Of a DNA stretch of 64,000 bases, positions 25,131 to 33,230 are shown one piece after another; within the stretch, counting starts at the first letter, position 1, and each line of letters starts with the position of its first letter. This DNA is from Nitrospirillum viridazoti CBAmc. GTDB lineage: Bacteria; Pseudomonadota; Alphaproteobacteria; Azospirillales; Azospirillaceae. The translations under genes were made by a program, and so were the position numbers. The notes below the pieces were generated by a model that was not told the DNA's origin, did no database searches, and saw only the letters and a program-made list of their open reading frames with translations. The stretch covers positions 798,501 through 862,500 of the forward strand of contig NZ_CP022110.1 in the NCBI RefSeq assembly GCF_000730165.1, written 5' to 3'.

Positions 25131-25535
25131 TTGACGGACCAGACACCCCCGCCTTCCTTGGATGAGCTTGAGGCCCGATTGCGGGATGCGCGACGCGGTA
25201 CCGAGTCTTCCTCTTCCTCCCCCACACAGCGGAAGGATGAGGCGGGAAACGGCATGCTGGGCGTCGCGTTTCGTGTCGGTGCCGAGTTGGTCGCGGCGAT
25301 GGTGGTCGGCGTTGGTGGCGGTTTGGTCATCGATCGCTGGCTGGGCACGTCGCCCTGGGGACTGATCGTGATGTTCGTCCTGGGGGCGGCTGCCGCGATG
25401 TTGAATGTATACCGGGCCGTCAACGGCATGGGATACGCGGTGGGATATCGGCGACCGGACACGGGCGCCAACTCAGGGGGCGGAACCAACTCCACCCCCG
25501 ACAAGGATGAAGGTGAGGGGAATCGTGGCCACTGA
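25131..25535 (+). CDS. atpI: ATP synthase protein I
   Basis: A 134-residue small membrane protein with two transmembrane helices near residues 42-63 and 73-92 and the AtpI signature FRVGAELVAAMVVGVGGGLVID (two joined parts). It assists c-ring assembly or Mg2+ supply for the F0 complex. It begins with TTG at 25131 behind CAGGGG. Its final codons overlap the atpB start by 11 bases. It is first in the F0 operon. Confidence 0.88.
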   Translation: MTDQTPPPSLDELEARLRDARRGTESSSSSPTQRKDEAGNGMLGVAFRVGAELVAAMVVGVGGGLVIDRWLGTSPWGLIVMFVLGAAAAMLNVYRAVNGMGYAVGYRRPDTGANSGGGTNSTPDKDEGEGNRGH

Positions 25536-26274
25536 TCCGCTGCATCAGTTTCGCATCGAGCAGATCGTTCCTCTGCATCTCGCCGGGCACGACGTCTCCT
25601 TCACCAACTCCTCCCTCTACATGGTGGTCGCGGCCGTGCTTGTCACGGGCCTGCTGGTCGCCGGCACCGCGTCGCGCGCCCTGGTCCCCGGCCGGCTGCA
25701 GTCGGTGGCGGAGCTGCTCTACGAATTCGTATCGGGCATGGTGCGGGACAACGCCGGCGCCCAGGCGCGCCCCTACTTCCCGCTGGTGTTCTCGATCTTC
25801 GCCTTCGTGCTGTTCGGCAACATGATCGGCATGATCCCCGGCACCTTCACCTTCACCAGCCACATCATCGTGACCTTCACGCTGGCGGCCCTGGTGTTCG
25901 TGTTCGTGACCCTGGTGGCGCTGATCCGCCACGGTTTCCACTTCTTCAGCTTTTTCTTCCCCTCGGGCGCGCCCATCGCGCTGGCGCCCATCCTGATCCC
26001 CATCGAGATCATTTCGTATCTGATGCGGCCGGTCAGCCTGTCCATCCGACTGTTCGCCAACATGATGGCGGGCCACACCATGCTGAAGGTCTTCGCCGGC
26101 TTCACGATCACGATGATCGGTGCCCTGGGCGCCGTCGGCTGGCTGGCCGGCGCCGTGCCGGTGGCGATCAACGTGGCCCTGATCGGCTTCGAGATCATGG
26201 TCGCCTTCCTGCAGGCTTACGTCTTCACCATCCTGACCTGCCTCTACATCCGCGACGCCATCGAGCTGCACTAA
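25525..26274 (+). CDS. atpB: F0F1 ATP synthase subunit a
   Basis: A 249-residue membrane subunit forming the proton half-channels. The essential arginine lies in PVSLSIRLFANMMAGH, and the last helix contains EIMVAFLQAYVFTILT. I start at GTG 25525 after GAGGGG, giving MATDPLHQF, the usual alphaproteobacterial opening. An ATG at 25507 is possible but adds non-conserved residues. It overlaps atpI by 11 bases. Confidence 0.96.
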   Translation: MATDPLHQFRIEQIVPLHLAGHDVSFTNSSLYMVVAAVLVTGLLVAGTASRALVPGRLQSVAELLYEFVSGMVRDNAGAQARPYFPLVFSIFAFVLFGNMIGMIPGTFTFTSHIIVTFTLAALVFVFVTLVALIRHGFHFFSFFFPSGAPIALAPILIPIEIISYLMRPVSLSIRLFANMMAGHTMLKVFAGFTITMIGALGAVGWLAGAVPVAINVALIGFEIMVAFLQAYVFTILTCLYIRDAIELH

Positions 26275-26343
26275 GCCGCGATCGTCCGACCGTAGGGCCT
26301 GTCTTCACCCTTCAACCGTTCCATCACACAGAGGAAGTCTATA

Positions 26344-26568
26344 ATGGATCCGCAAGCCGCTAAGTTCATCGGCGCCGGTCTGGCCATGTTCGCCCTGGCT
26401 GGTGTCGGCATCGGCATCGGCAACATCTTCGCCAACCTGATCGCCTCCGTGGGTCGCAACCCGGCCGCCCGCGCCTCCGTGTTCCCGATCGGCATTCTGG
26501 GCTTCGCGCTGACCGAAGCCGTGGCGCTGTTCGCGCTGCTGATCGCCTTCCTGATCCTGTTCGCCTAA
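26344..26568 (+). CDS. atpE: F0F1 ATP synthase subunit c
   Basis: A 74-residue hairpin proteolipid. Glycine-rich helix 1 (GVGIGIGN) and helix 2 with the proton-carrying Glu58 in [11 protein letters not shown] are clear, and the polar loop is SVGRNPAAR. Multiple copies form the rotor ring. AGAGGAAG lies ahead of the start. A large hairpin follows the gene. Confidence 0.97.
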   Translation: MDPQAAKFIGAGLAMFALAGVGIGIGNIFANLIASVGRNPAARASVFPIGILGFALTEAVALFALLIAFLILFA

Positions 26569-26645
26569 GCCTGACCCTGGGCTTGATGGAACGGCCGCGG
26601 CGGCCAGCCCTTAGGGGAAGACTGCCCGCGTTTGAAGTAGGTTGA

Positions 26646-26681
26646 AGGGGCGGGGCCGGCATCATGCCGGTCGCCGCCCCT
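26646..26681 (+). other. intercistronic hairpin after atpE
   Basis: AGGGGCGG pairs with CCGCCCCT, and an inner CCGGCAT pairs with ATGCCGG, giving a long stem with small internal loops. There is no U-run. In a 280-base gap between atpE and the b' gene this could stabilise the atpE message or lower downstream transcription, matching the higher copy number of subunit c. Confidence 0.5.
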
Positions 26682-26848
26682 GAGCCCATGTTTGGGGCCA
26701 ATGCGGCCGGCCGTATCGTCAACCCGCTTCACAGGTTCCGATCCGATTTCCGGCGATGGCCCGGTGCGGGATGTCTCATGGGCCAACACCCGTGATGCGA
26801 TGTCAGCGCCAGCCCTTTCCGGGCGATCTCGCAAACAAGGTGATCTTC

Positions 26849-27502
26849 ATGGTGAATCCAAGGCTCATGGTGTGGCTGAAGGGCCTTGCCGCCGCCGCCG
26901 TCCTGACGGTGGCCCTAGGCGGCACGCCGTCGTTCGCGCAGACGGGTGAAGAAACCGCCCACGCGACGGACAGCGTGGAGCAGGAAGCTGGCGTGCACGA
27001 GGAAAAGGGCCTGCCCCAGCTGAACACCAAGACGTTCGCGTCTCAGATTTTCTGGCTGGCCATCACCTTCGGCACGCTCTACGTGCTGGTGACCAAGGTC
27101 GGCCTGCCGCGCGTCGGCGCCGTTCTGGAGGCCCGCGAGGCCAAGATTTCCGGCGACCTGGACAAGGCCACGCAGCTAAAGGCCGAGACGGATGCCATCG
27201 TCGCCGCCTATGAGAAGGCGGTGGCCGAGGCCCGCGCCGGCGCCCACAAGCTGCTGAACGAGACCGCCGCCACGGCCGACGCCGCGGCCGCCAAGCGCAC
27301 GGCCGATGTCGTCGCCGGCCTGGCCGCTAAGCAGAAGGAAGCTGAGGCTCGCATCGAGGGCCAGAAGCAGACCGCTCTCGCCAACGTTCGCGCCGTGGCC
27401 GCCGAGGCTGCTGCCGCTGCCGTCGCCAAGCTGGCGGGTGTCTCGCCCGATCAGGCCGGCGTCGATGGCGCCGTGGATGCCGCCCTGAAGGAGCGTGCGT
27501 GA
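26849..27502 (+). CDS. atpF2: F0F1 ATP synthase subunit b'
   Basis: A 217-residue b-type stator subunit. The membrane helix lies near residues 66-86 (SQIFWLAITFGTLYVLVTK), followed by a long charged coiled coil. Residues 1-31 look like a cleavable signal peptide (hydrophobic core, PSFAQ), and about 30 acidic residues precede the membrane helix; that N-terminal part is longer than in E. coli b. AAGG stands eight bases before ATG 26849. Its stop overlaps the atpF start (TGATG). Having b and b' is typical of alphaproteobacteria and phototrophs. Confidence 0.92.
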   Translation: MVNPRLMVWLKGLAAAAVLTVALGGTPSFAQTGEETAHATDSVEQEAGVHEEKGLPQLNTKTFASQIFWLAITFGTLYVLVTKVGLPRVGAVLEAREAKISGDLDKATQLKAETDAIVAAYEKAVAEARAGAHKLLNETAATADAAAAKRTADVVAGLAAKQKEAEARIEGQKQTALANVRAVAAEAAAAAVAKLAGVSPDQAGVDGAVDAALKERA

Positions 27503-27993
27503 TGTTCGATCTGCAGAATCCCACTTTCTGGGTTGGCGTCGCCTTCGTCGTTTTCCTGGCCCTGGTGATCTGGAAGGGCGGCTTCGGTGCTCTGGGCAAG
27601 AGCCTGGACGCTCGCGCCGAGAAGATCCGCCTGGAGATCGAGACCGCGCAGAAGCTGCGCCAGGATGCTGAGGCGGCCCTGACCGCCTACCAGAAGAAGC
27701 AGCGCGACGCGATGAAGGAGGCTGACGCCATCATCGCCGCCGCCCGCGAGGAAGCCGACCGCATCCGCCAGCACGCGGAAGCGGACCTGGAGGCGACCCT
27801 GAAGCGCCGCGAGGCCCAGGCCCTGGAGAAGATCGCCCAGGCCGAGGCCGCCGCCCTGCAGCAGGTGCGCAGCCTGGCCGTGGACGTGGCCCTGTCCGCC
27901 ACCGAATCGCTGCTGACCCAGACCATCGACCAGTCGCGCAGCGACGCCATGGTGGCCTCGGCCATCGAGGAGCTGCCTGGCAAGCTGCACTGA
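27502..27993 (+). CDS. atpF: F0F1 ATP synthase subunit b
   Basis: A 163-residue stator subunit with one N-terminal membrane helix (FWVGVAFVVFLALVIW) and a long Ala/Glu/Arg-rich coiled coil. AAGGAG lies eight bases before ATG 27502; the ATG shares two bases with the b' stop. It is last in the operon and is followed by a terminator. The F1 genes are not in this window. Confidence 0.95.
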   Translation: MFDLQNPTFWVGVAFVVFLALVIWKGGFGALGKSLDARAEKIRLEIETAQKLRQDAEAALTAYQKKQRDAMKEADAIIAAAREEADRIRQHAEADLEATLKRREAQALEKIAQAEAAALQQVRSLAVDVALSATESLLTQTIDQSRSDAMVASAIEELPGKLH

Positions 27994-28021
27994 TCCCTGA
28001 TCAGAAGGCACAGCCGAAATG

Positions 28022-28055
28022 AAAAAGGGCGGTCCCAATGGGGGCCGCCCTTTTT
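28022..28055 (+). terminator. rho-independent terminator of the F0 operon
   Basis: AAAAAGGGCGG (28022-28032) pairs with CCGCCCTTTTT (28045-28055). The A-tract and T-tract make it likely to act on both strands. Confidence 0.85.
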
Positions 28056-28117
28056 GCTTCGGAGATTGGGGCGCGATACGCTGTTGGGTCTATGATGGCG
28101 GCAACTTGGCGGTCCAA

Positions 28118-28531
28118 ATGAGCGGCGGCGGCAATTGGTTTTCAGAAGCGCAGTTGCAAGCGCGCCGCCCGGTTTGGAATGCTTTGTCGTGGATGTACCT
28201 GGACACTGAGGTGTCGGAGGACCGCGATTGGCGAATCAGGGTGCTGTCGGCGTCGCCTTACAGTATCGACGAACTCGACACCATTCACCGGGATGAAGTC
28301 CGTCCCGTATGTCTTCCAAACTTGTTCGACGTGGCTGGTGTCTGGGAGGGCTTCAATGCCGACTGGCTTGAGCAGGCCATCCGCAACCATAAGCGGGGTG
28401 GAGAAAACTGGCCGGCATCACTGATGGCGAGGGTTCATCGAAGTAAGGCCGCTTTCAAGGAGGAGCCCGAATGGATGGCCACACGGCAGGGGATCATTGC
28501 CCTGCGTGCGCAGGCCAGCGAGCCGGCCTAA
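28118..28531 (+). CDS. small soluble protein resembling the DUF7079 family
   Basis: A 137-residue protein with no signal or membrane segment. The order WNALSWMYLDTEV, then VLSASPYSIDELDTIHRDEVRPV, LPNLFDVAGVWEGFNADWL matches my memory of DUF7079, a family often found near polymorphic toxins and suggested to be immunity proteins. Membership is from memory, not a search. The start at 28118 has GGCGG six bases upstream; the longer frame begins inside the terminator. Base composition is visibly less GC-rich than in the neighbours, a sign of recent arrival. No toxin gene is adjacent. Confidence 0.65.
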   Translation: MSGGGNWFSEAQLQARRPVWNALSWMYLDTEVSEDRDWRIRVLSASPYSIDELDTIHRDEVRPVCLPNLFDVAGVWEGFNADWLEQAIRNHKRGGENWPASLMARVHRSKAAFKEEPEWMATRQGIIALRAQASEPA

Positions 28532-28542
28532 AAAATCGGCCC

Positions 28543-29079
28543 TCACTTCGGCTGGTATTCCACCACCGGTGCCACCTTGCGGACGGCCTTGCCGATGCCC
28601 CGGCGCAGGGTGATCTTGGTGTGGCCGGCCTTCCATTCGGCGCTGGCCGATTCGGCGTCCTTTTGCCGGCCGGCGGGGGCGCCCAGCTGCTTCACCAGTT
28701 GCGCGTCGACGCCGTCACCGCATTCTTTGGACGCTTCCTGGCCGTAGAGGGTGACGCGGCGTAGGGCGTTCTTCTTCATCTCGAAGTCGACGGCATAGGC
28801 GCAGCCGCCCAGGCGCACGCTTTCCAGGCCGAACAGGTAGCGGACATGTGCGCCATTCCCCATTTCGAACTCCCGGGCCTTGGGGTAGGCGGCCAGGATC
28901 TGCTTGTGGGTCATGCCCCAGGTGACCTGGCCCCAGCCGTTCAGATCCTTAGCTTTGGCCGGAGGCTTCTTGGCCGCCTCGTGCTTGGGGTGGGCGGCCG
29001 CCAGCGCTGTGCCCGCGACCGCGCTGAAGGCCAAGGCCGCCAACAGGCCAACGCCCAGGCGGGAAATGCGATGATTCAT
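28543..29079 (-). CDS. exported protein of unknown function
   Basis: A 178-residue protein with a clear signal peptide (hydrophobic core at residues 9-26, cleavage after TALAA). A Lys/Ala-rich, His-containing spacer follows, then a compact domain beginning WGQVTWGMTHKQILAAYP. The short WGMT-x3-QIL motif followed by a Tyr-Pro is common in periplasmic proteins of unknown role. Two cysteines (GGCAYAVDF and KECGDG) may form a disulfide. It is convergent with the DUF7079-like gene and in the same direction as pepF, 62 bases away. Confidence 0.75.
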   Translation of the reverse strand: MNHRISRLGVGLLAALAFSAVAGTALAAAHPKHEAAKKPPAKAKDLNGWGQVTWGMTHKQILAAYPKAREFEMGNGAHVRYLFGLESVRLGGCAYAVDFEMKKNALRRVTLYGQEASKECGDGVDAQLVKQLGAPAGRQKDAESASAEWKAGHTKITLRRGIGKAVRKVAPVVEYQPK

Positions 29080-29141
29080 GGTTGTTGTTCTTCGTTCCAC
29101 GAGGAATGCCCCGAATCGGAAATGGACAAGCCGGCGGGCGC

Positions 29142-30962
29142 TCAGCCCAGCGCCTCCAGCTCATCGATGAAGCCCTTCAGCATGCCCAGGCCCTTGTGCC
29201 AGAAGGCCGGGTCGGTGGCGTCCAGGCCGAAGGGCGCCAGCAGTTCCTTATGCCGCTTGGTGCCGCCCGCCGCCAGCATCTCCAGATAGCGGCGCGCGAA
29301 GGCCTCGGACCCGTTGTGGGCCGACGCTTCCTCGAACGCGGCGTAGAGGCTGTTTACCAGGCAGTCGCCGAAGGCGTAGGCGTAGACGTAGAAGGGCGAA
29401 TGGACGAAGTGGGGGATGTAGGACCAGTAGGTGGCATAGCCCGCGTCGAATCGCAGCGCAGGGCCCAGGCTTTCCGTCTGCACCGCCTGCCAGATTTCGC
29501 CCAGCCGCTCTTCCGACAGTTCGCCCTGGCGCCGTTCGCTGTGGACGCGGCGCTCGAAATCATAGAACGCCGTCTGGCGCACCACGGTGTTCAGCATGTC
29601 CTCCACCTTGCCGGCCAGCAGGGCGCGGCGGCGGGCGGGGTCGGTCTCGGCGGCCAGCAGGCCGCGGAAGGTCAGCATCTCCCCGAACACGCTGGCCGTC
29701 TCCGCCAGGGTCAGGGGCGTGTCGGACTGCAGATGGCCCTGGCCGCCCGCCAGCACCTGGTGCACGCCGTGGCCCAGCTCATGGGCCAGCGTCATGACGT
29801 CCCGCGTCTTGCCCATGTAGTTGACCAGCAGATAGGGATGGGCGCTGGGCACCGTGGGGTGGGCGAAGGCGCCGGGGTTCTTCCCCGGCCGCACCGGCGC
29901 GTCGATCCAGGCGTTCTCGAAGAAGCGGCGGCCCACGCCGGCCAGGTCGGGGCTGAAGCGCGCGTAGGAAGACAGCACGATCTCCCGCGCCTCTTCCCAG
30001 GGGATGGTGCGCTCGGCCACGTCGGGCAGGGGGGCGTTGCGGTCCCAATAGTCCAGGGTGTCGCCGCCGAACCACTTGGCCTTCAGCGTGTAATAGCGGT
30101 GCGACAGGGCGGGGTAGCTGTCCTTCACGGCGCCCACCAGCGCCTCCACCACCGCGTCCTCGACGCGGTTGGACAGGTTGCGCGATGACCAGGGCTGGTC
30201 ATAGCGGCGCCACTTGTCCTCGATCTCCTTGTCCTTGGCGAGCGTGTTGGTGATCAGGGCGAACAGCTTGATGTTGCGGCCCAGCACGGCGCCGATTTCG
30301 ATGGCTGCCGCCTTGCGCGTGGCGGCGTCCGGCGCCGACAGGAGGTTCAAGGCCTCCGCCGAAGTCAGATCCTGGCCATCGATACGGAAGCGTAACGACG
30401 CCATGGTCTCATCGAACAGGCGGGTCCAGGCATTGCGTCCCACCACCGCCTTCTCATGCAGGAAGCGCTCCAGCTCGTCCGACAGCTGGTGGGGGCGGAA
30501 GATGCGCACGTCGCGCAGCCAGGCGGCGTAGCGGTGCAACTCCGGCGCCTTCAGCTTGGCGTCGATGTCCTTGTCGGACAGCTGGTTCAGTTCCAGCGTG
30601 AAGAACAGCAGATGGACCGAGACGGCGGTCACCCTCTCCTGCATGGATTGGTAAAAGCGGGCGATGGCGCCGTCGCTCTGGTCCCCGGCGTACAGCAGGC
30701 CGGCGTAGCTCATGATCCGCGTCAGCGTCTCATCCAGCGCCTCGTAGGTGACGACCGCCTGGCCCAGCTCCTTGCCTGACAGACCGGGCAGCTTGCCCGA
30801 ATAGCGGCCATGGAAGGCCTGGGCCTCGCGCTCCACCCGCTCCAGATCCGTCCGCAGCCGTGGGCTGTCCGGCCCGCTGTACAGGTCGGACAGGTCCCAG
30901 TTGGGCAGGGTCCCAAGGGGAAGGGTCCCAAGGGGGGCGGTGGGTTCGGCGGTCGCAGTCAT
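29142..30962 (-). CDS. M3-family oligoendopeptidase (PepF/M3B type)
   Basis: A 606-residue cytosolic zinc peptidase with the HEXXH motif in MTLAHELGHGVHQ and a downstream Glu ligand in LAETASVFGEML. The overall helical layout and C-terminal YSYIPHF/FYVYAYAFGDCL region (two separate stretches) match the M3B oligoendopeptidase F group. It degrades short peptides. I start at ATG 30962 (MTATAEP) where GAGAG precedes; a start at 30995 is possible. An odd feature near the N-terminus is a duplicated LGTLPLGTLP segment. The gene lies downstream of the Rieske gene's region, same strand. Confidence 0.92.
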   Translation of the reverse strand: MTATAEPTAPLGTLPLGTLPNWDLSDLYSGPDSPRLRTDLERVEREAQAFHGRYSGKLPGLSGKELGQAVVTYEALDETLTRIMSYAGLLYAGDQSDGAIARFYQSMQERVTAVSVHLLFFTLELNQLSDKDIDAKLKAPELHRYAAWLRDVRIFRPHQLSDELERFLHEKAVVGRNAWTRLFDETMASLRFRIDGQDLTSAEALNLLSAPDAATRKAAAIEIGAVLGRNIKLFALITNTLAKDKEIEDKWRRYDQPWSSRNLSNRVEDAVVEALVGAVKDSYPALSHRYYTLKAKWFGGDTLDYWDRNAPLPDVAERTIPWEEAREIVLSSYARFSPDLAGVGRRFFENAWIDAPVRPGKNPGAFAHPTVPSAHPYLLVNYMGKTRDVMTLAHELGHGVHQVLAGGQGHLQSDTPLTLAETASVFGEMLTFRGLLAAETDPARRRALLAGKVEDMLNTVVRQTAFYDFERRVHSERRQGELSEERLGEIWQAVQTESLGPALRFDAGYATYWSYIPHFVHSPFYVYAYAFGDCLVNSLYAAFEEASAHNGSEAFARRYLEMLAAGGTKRHKELLAPFGLDATDPAFWHKGLGMLKGFIDELEALG

Positions 30963-31015
30963 GTCCGGTCTCTCATCAGCGAGCGGTTCGGACATGACTA
31001 TAGCGGATCGATCCC

Positions 31016-32050
31016 TCAGCTGCGCCAGCGCAGGACGGTATCGCGCACGGGATTTTCGAAGGGGCGCTTCTCCTCCCGGGCGCGGCGGAACTCGTTCTTC
31101 AGCTGGTAATACCAGCGCGCCTGGGTGTCGGCATCCTTGATCAGCATCAGGGTCGGGTCGTGGCGCAGGCCCTGCTGCTGCATCACCACCACGTCGCGGT
31201 CCTGGCCCAGGAAGCGCTCCGCGATGGGGCGCAGCACCGGCTTCAGCAGGTTGGCCCAGGGCAGGGTCCAGTAGAACAGGTTGGTGATGCGGGTATTGCC
31301 CTCATCCACCGGCGTCACCGCTGTGAGGTTCCAGACGGTGTGCTTGCCGGTCGAGATGGTTTCCGTCCGGATGCCGGGCAGGCGGAAGGCAATCTCCGTC
31401 TCAGGCACGCCGCCCAGGATGGTGTAGGCGCGGGAATTGCTGGACGGCCGGTGCTTCTTCATGACGAAGCCGTAGGGGCCGGGGCCGAAGGCCTTCTCCT
31501 TGGCATGAATGGACTTGGTGGAGCGCCAGAACCAGGACTGGTGGACGAAAGGCCCGTGGGCCGGGTCCATCAGGCCCACCACCGCATGGTCCAGGTGGCA
31601 GGGGAAATCCATGGACATGACCATGTCCGGCTGCTTGTCGGCGGGCAGGCCGGGCGGCTGCGGCGGTTCCTGGTCGGGCTCCCCGGCGCCCATCCAGATC
31701 CAGATGTTGCCACTGATCTCCCGCACCGGATAGTTGCGCACGCGGATGCGGTTCAGGTCGAACTCCTGCCCCTCCACCAGCGAGGGGATGTCGGTGCACT
31801 TGCCCTCCCGGTCGAAGCGCCAGCCGTGGTAGCAGCACTCCACCTCCTTGCCGTCGAATCGGCCGCAGGACAGCGGTATGCCGCGGTGGGGGCAAATGTC
31901 GCGCAGGGCGAAGACGGCGCCCTCCTTGGTGCGGCCGAACAGCACCGGCTGGCCCAGCAGCGTCTGCGCCCGCATGGCGCCCACGGCCAGGGTGCGGCCG
32001 GGCATGGCGTAGTACCAGATGTCGTTCAGGAAAAAGTTCGGCTCGGCCAA
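31016..32050 (-). CDS. Rieske-type oxygenase, alpha subunit-like
   Basis: A 344-residue enzyme. The [2Fe-2S] Rieske site is CPHRGIPLSCG and CCYHGWRFD, with the two Cys and two His ligands. The mononuclear iron site is likely DHAVVGLMDPAHGPFVH. The order is that of aromatic-ring-hydroxylating oxygenases, but single-gene members also demethylate or desaturate other substrates. No ferredoxin, reductase or beta subunit is next to it, so the substrate cannot be named. It is 53 bases upstream of the peptidase gene. Confidence 0.88.
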   Translation of the reverse strand: MAEPNFFLNDIWYYAMPGRTLAVGAMRAQTLLGQPVLFGRTKEGAVFALRDICPHRGIPLSCGRFDGKEVECCYHGWRFDREGKCTDIPSLVEGQEFDLNRIRVRNYPVREISGNIWIWMGAGEPDQEPPQPPGLPADKQPDMVMSMDFPCHLDHAVVGLMDPAHGPFVHQSWFWRSTKSIHAKEKAFGPGPYGFVMKKHRPSSNSRAYTILGGVPETEIAFRLPGIRTETISTGKHTVWNLTAVTPVDEGNTRITNLFYWTLPWANLLKPVLRPIAERFLGQDRDVVVMQQQGLRHDPTLMLIKDADTQARWYYQLKNEFRRAREEKRPFENPVRDTVLRWRS

Positions 32051-32129
32051 GGCGTCGTCACCAGATCAGGAGGGGAAGAATCAGGGGCCGCACTTTACAT
32101 CGCCACCGGTTGGTGGCCAATGAGGCAGG

Positions 32130-33104
32130 TCAAGCGGCGGCGGTGTCGCTCCCGCCGCCCGCGACCCCAGGGACGGGAGGCAGGGACCGGGCGACCTCCG
32201 CCACCCGGCGGCGCAGCCAGGCGTGGGCCGGGTGGCTGTTCAGGCGGCGGTGCCACACCATGGACAGGCGCATGCCGCCCGCTGGCTTGTCACCCACCGG
32301 CATGTCCGCAGGCAGGGGCAGCACCGCCAGGCCGAAGGAGTCGGCCAACGGGTGGGCCACGCGCGCCGGCATGGTGCAGACCAGGTCGCTATCGCGCAGC
32401 ATGGGGGCGGCCGCCAGCAGGTGGGACGCCACCACCGCCAGGGTGCGCTGCCGGCCCACCGTTTCCAGCATGCGGTCCACCGCCCCCACCTTGGACGCGG
32501 TGGCCGAGACCAGCAGGTGGGAGAAGGCGAGGTAGGTCTCCAGGGTCCAGTGGGCATCCAAGGCTGGGTGACCCGGACGCATCAGCACCGCCAGCCCGTC
32601 GCGCACCAGCATCTGCCGCGTCATGTGCGCGGGGGGATCGGGCAGCATGCCCAGCGCCAGGTCCAGCAGGCCCGATTCCAGCCCGGGCAGGGCGTTGTCC
32701 TTATCGGCATGGCGCAGCACCAGGGATAGGCCCGGGGCCTCCGCCCGCAGGGCCGCCACCAGGGGCGGGCCCAGCACGAACTCGGCATGGTCAGACAGGC
32801 CCACGGTGATCGCGTCCCGCGCCTCGCACGGCAGGAAGGGCTGGCGGGCGGCCAGGGCGGCCCGTACCTGGTCCAGGGCGCCTTGCAGGGGGCGGGCCAT
32901 GGTGTCGGCCACGGCGGTGGGCACCATGCCGGTGGGGGTGCGCACGAACAGGTCGTCGCCCATATGCTGGCGCAGGCGGGCCAAAGCGTTGCTGACGGCG
33001 GACTGCGACAGGCCCAGCGCCCGGCCGGCCCGCGTCACCTGCCGTTCCCGGTACAGCGCGTCGAAGACGTGCAGCAGGTTCAGGTCGATCTGGCTGATGT
33101 CCAT
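32130..33104 (-). CDS. LysR-family transcriptional regulator
   Basis: A 324-residue regulator with an N-terminal winged HTH (residues 6-65: LNLLHVFDALYRERQVTRAG, QSAVSNALARLR) followed by a substrate-binding domain. The LHVFDALYRERQVTRAG opening is that of the NodD/LinR-like subgroup. It diverges from the LigB-type dioxygenase gene with 126 bases between, the classical layout in which a LysR protein controls its divergent neighbour. The last 20 residues are Gly/Ala/Pro-rich. Confidence 0.92.
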   Translation of the reverse strand: MDISQIDLNLLHVFDALYRERQVTRAGRALGLSQSAVSNALARLRQHMGDDLFVRTPTGMVPTAVADTMARPLQGALDQVRAALAARQPFLPCEARDAITVGLSDHAEFVLGPPLVAALRAEAPGLSLVLRHADKDNALPGLESGLLDLALGMLPDPPAHMTRQMLVRDGLAVLMRPGHPALDAHWTLETYLAFSHLLVSATASKVGAVDRMLETVGRQRTLAVVASHLLAAAPMLRDSDLVCTMPARVAHPLADSFGLAVLPLPADMPVGDKPAGGMRLSMVWHRRLNSHPAHAWLRRRVAEVARSLPPVPGVAGGGSDTAAA

Positions 33105-33124
33105 GGACGGTCCCTTGGCAATTG

Positions 33125-33147
33125 ACCATCACTATGGTGAATGGTGA
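33125..33147. promoter_or_regulatory. candidate LysR operator in the divergent promoter
   Basis: ACCAT-CACT-ATGGT at 33125-33138 is a perfect inverted repeat, and overlaps a second pairing ATCAC/GTGAT across 33128-33147. The place, 21-43 bases before the lysR start, suits autoregulation and control of the LigB gene. The local AT content is higher than around. Confidence 0.4.
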
Positions 33148-33230
33148 TGTTGATAACCAGTGATTTGGCAAATGGTGTCGATGGGGCCATGTTGGAAGGG
33201 TCAGTCTTTCCAAACCCAAGGTTCCGCCCC

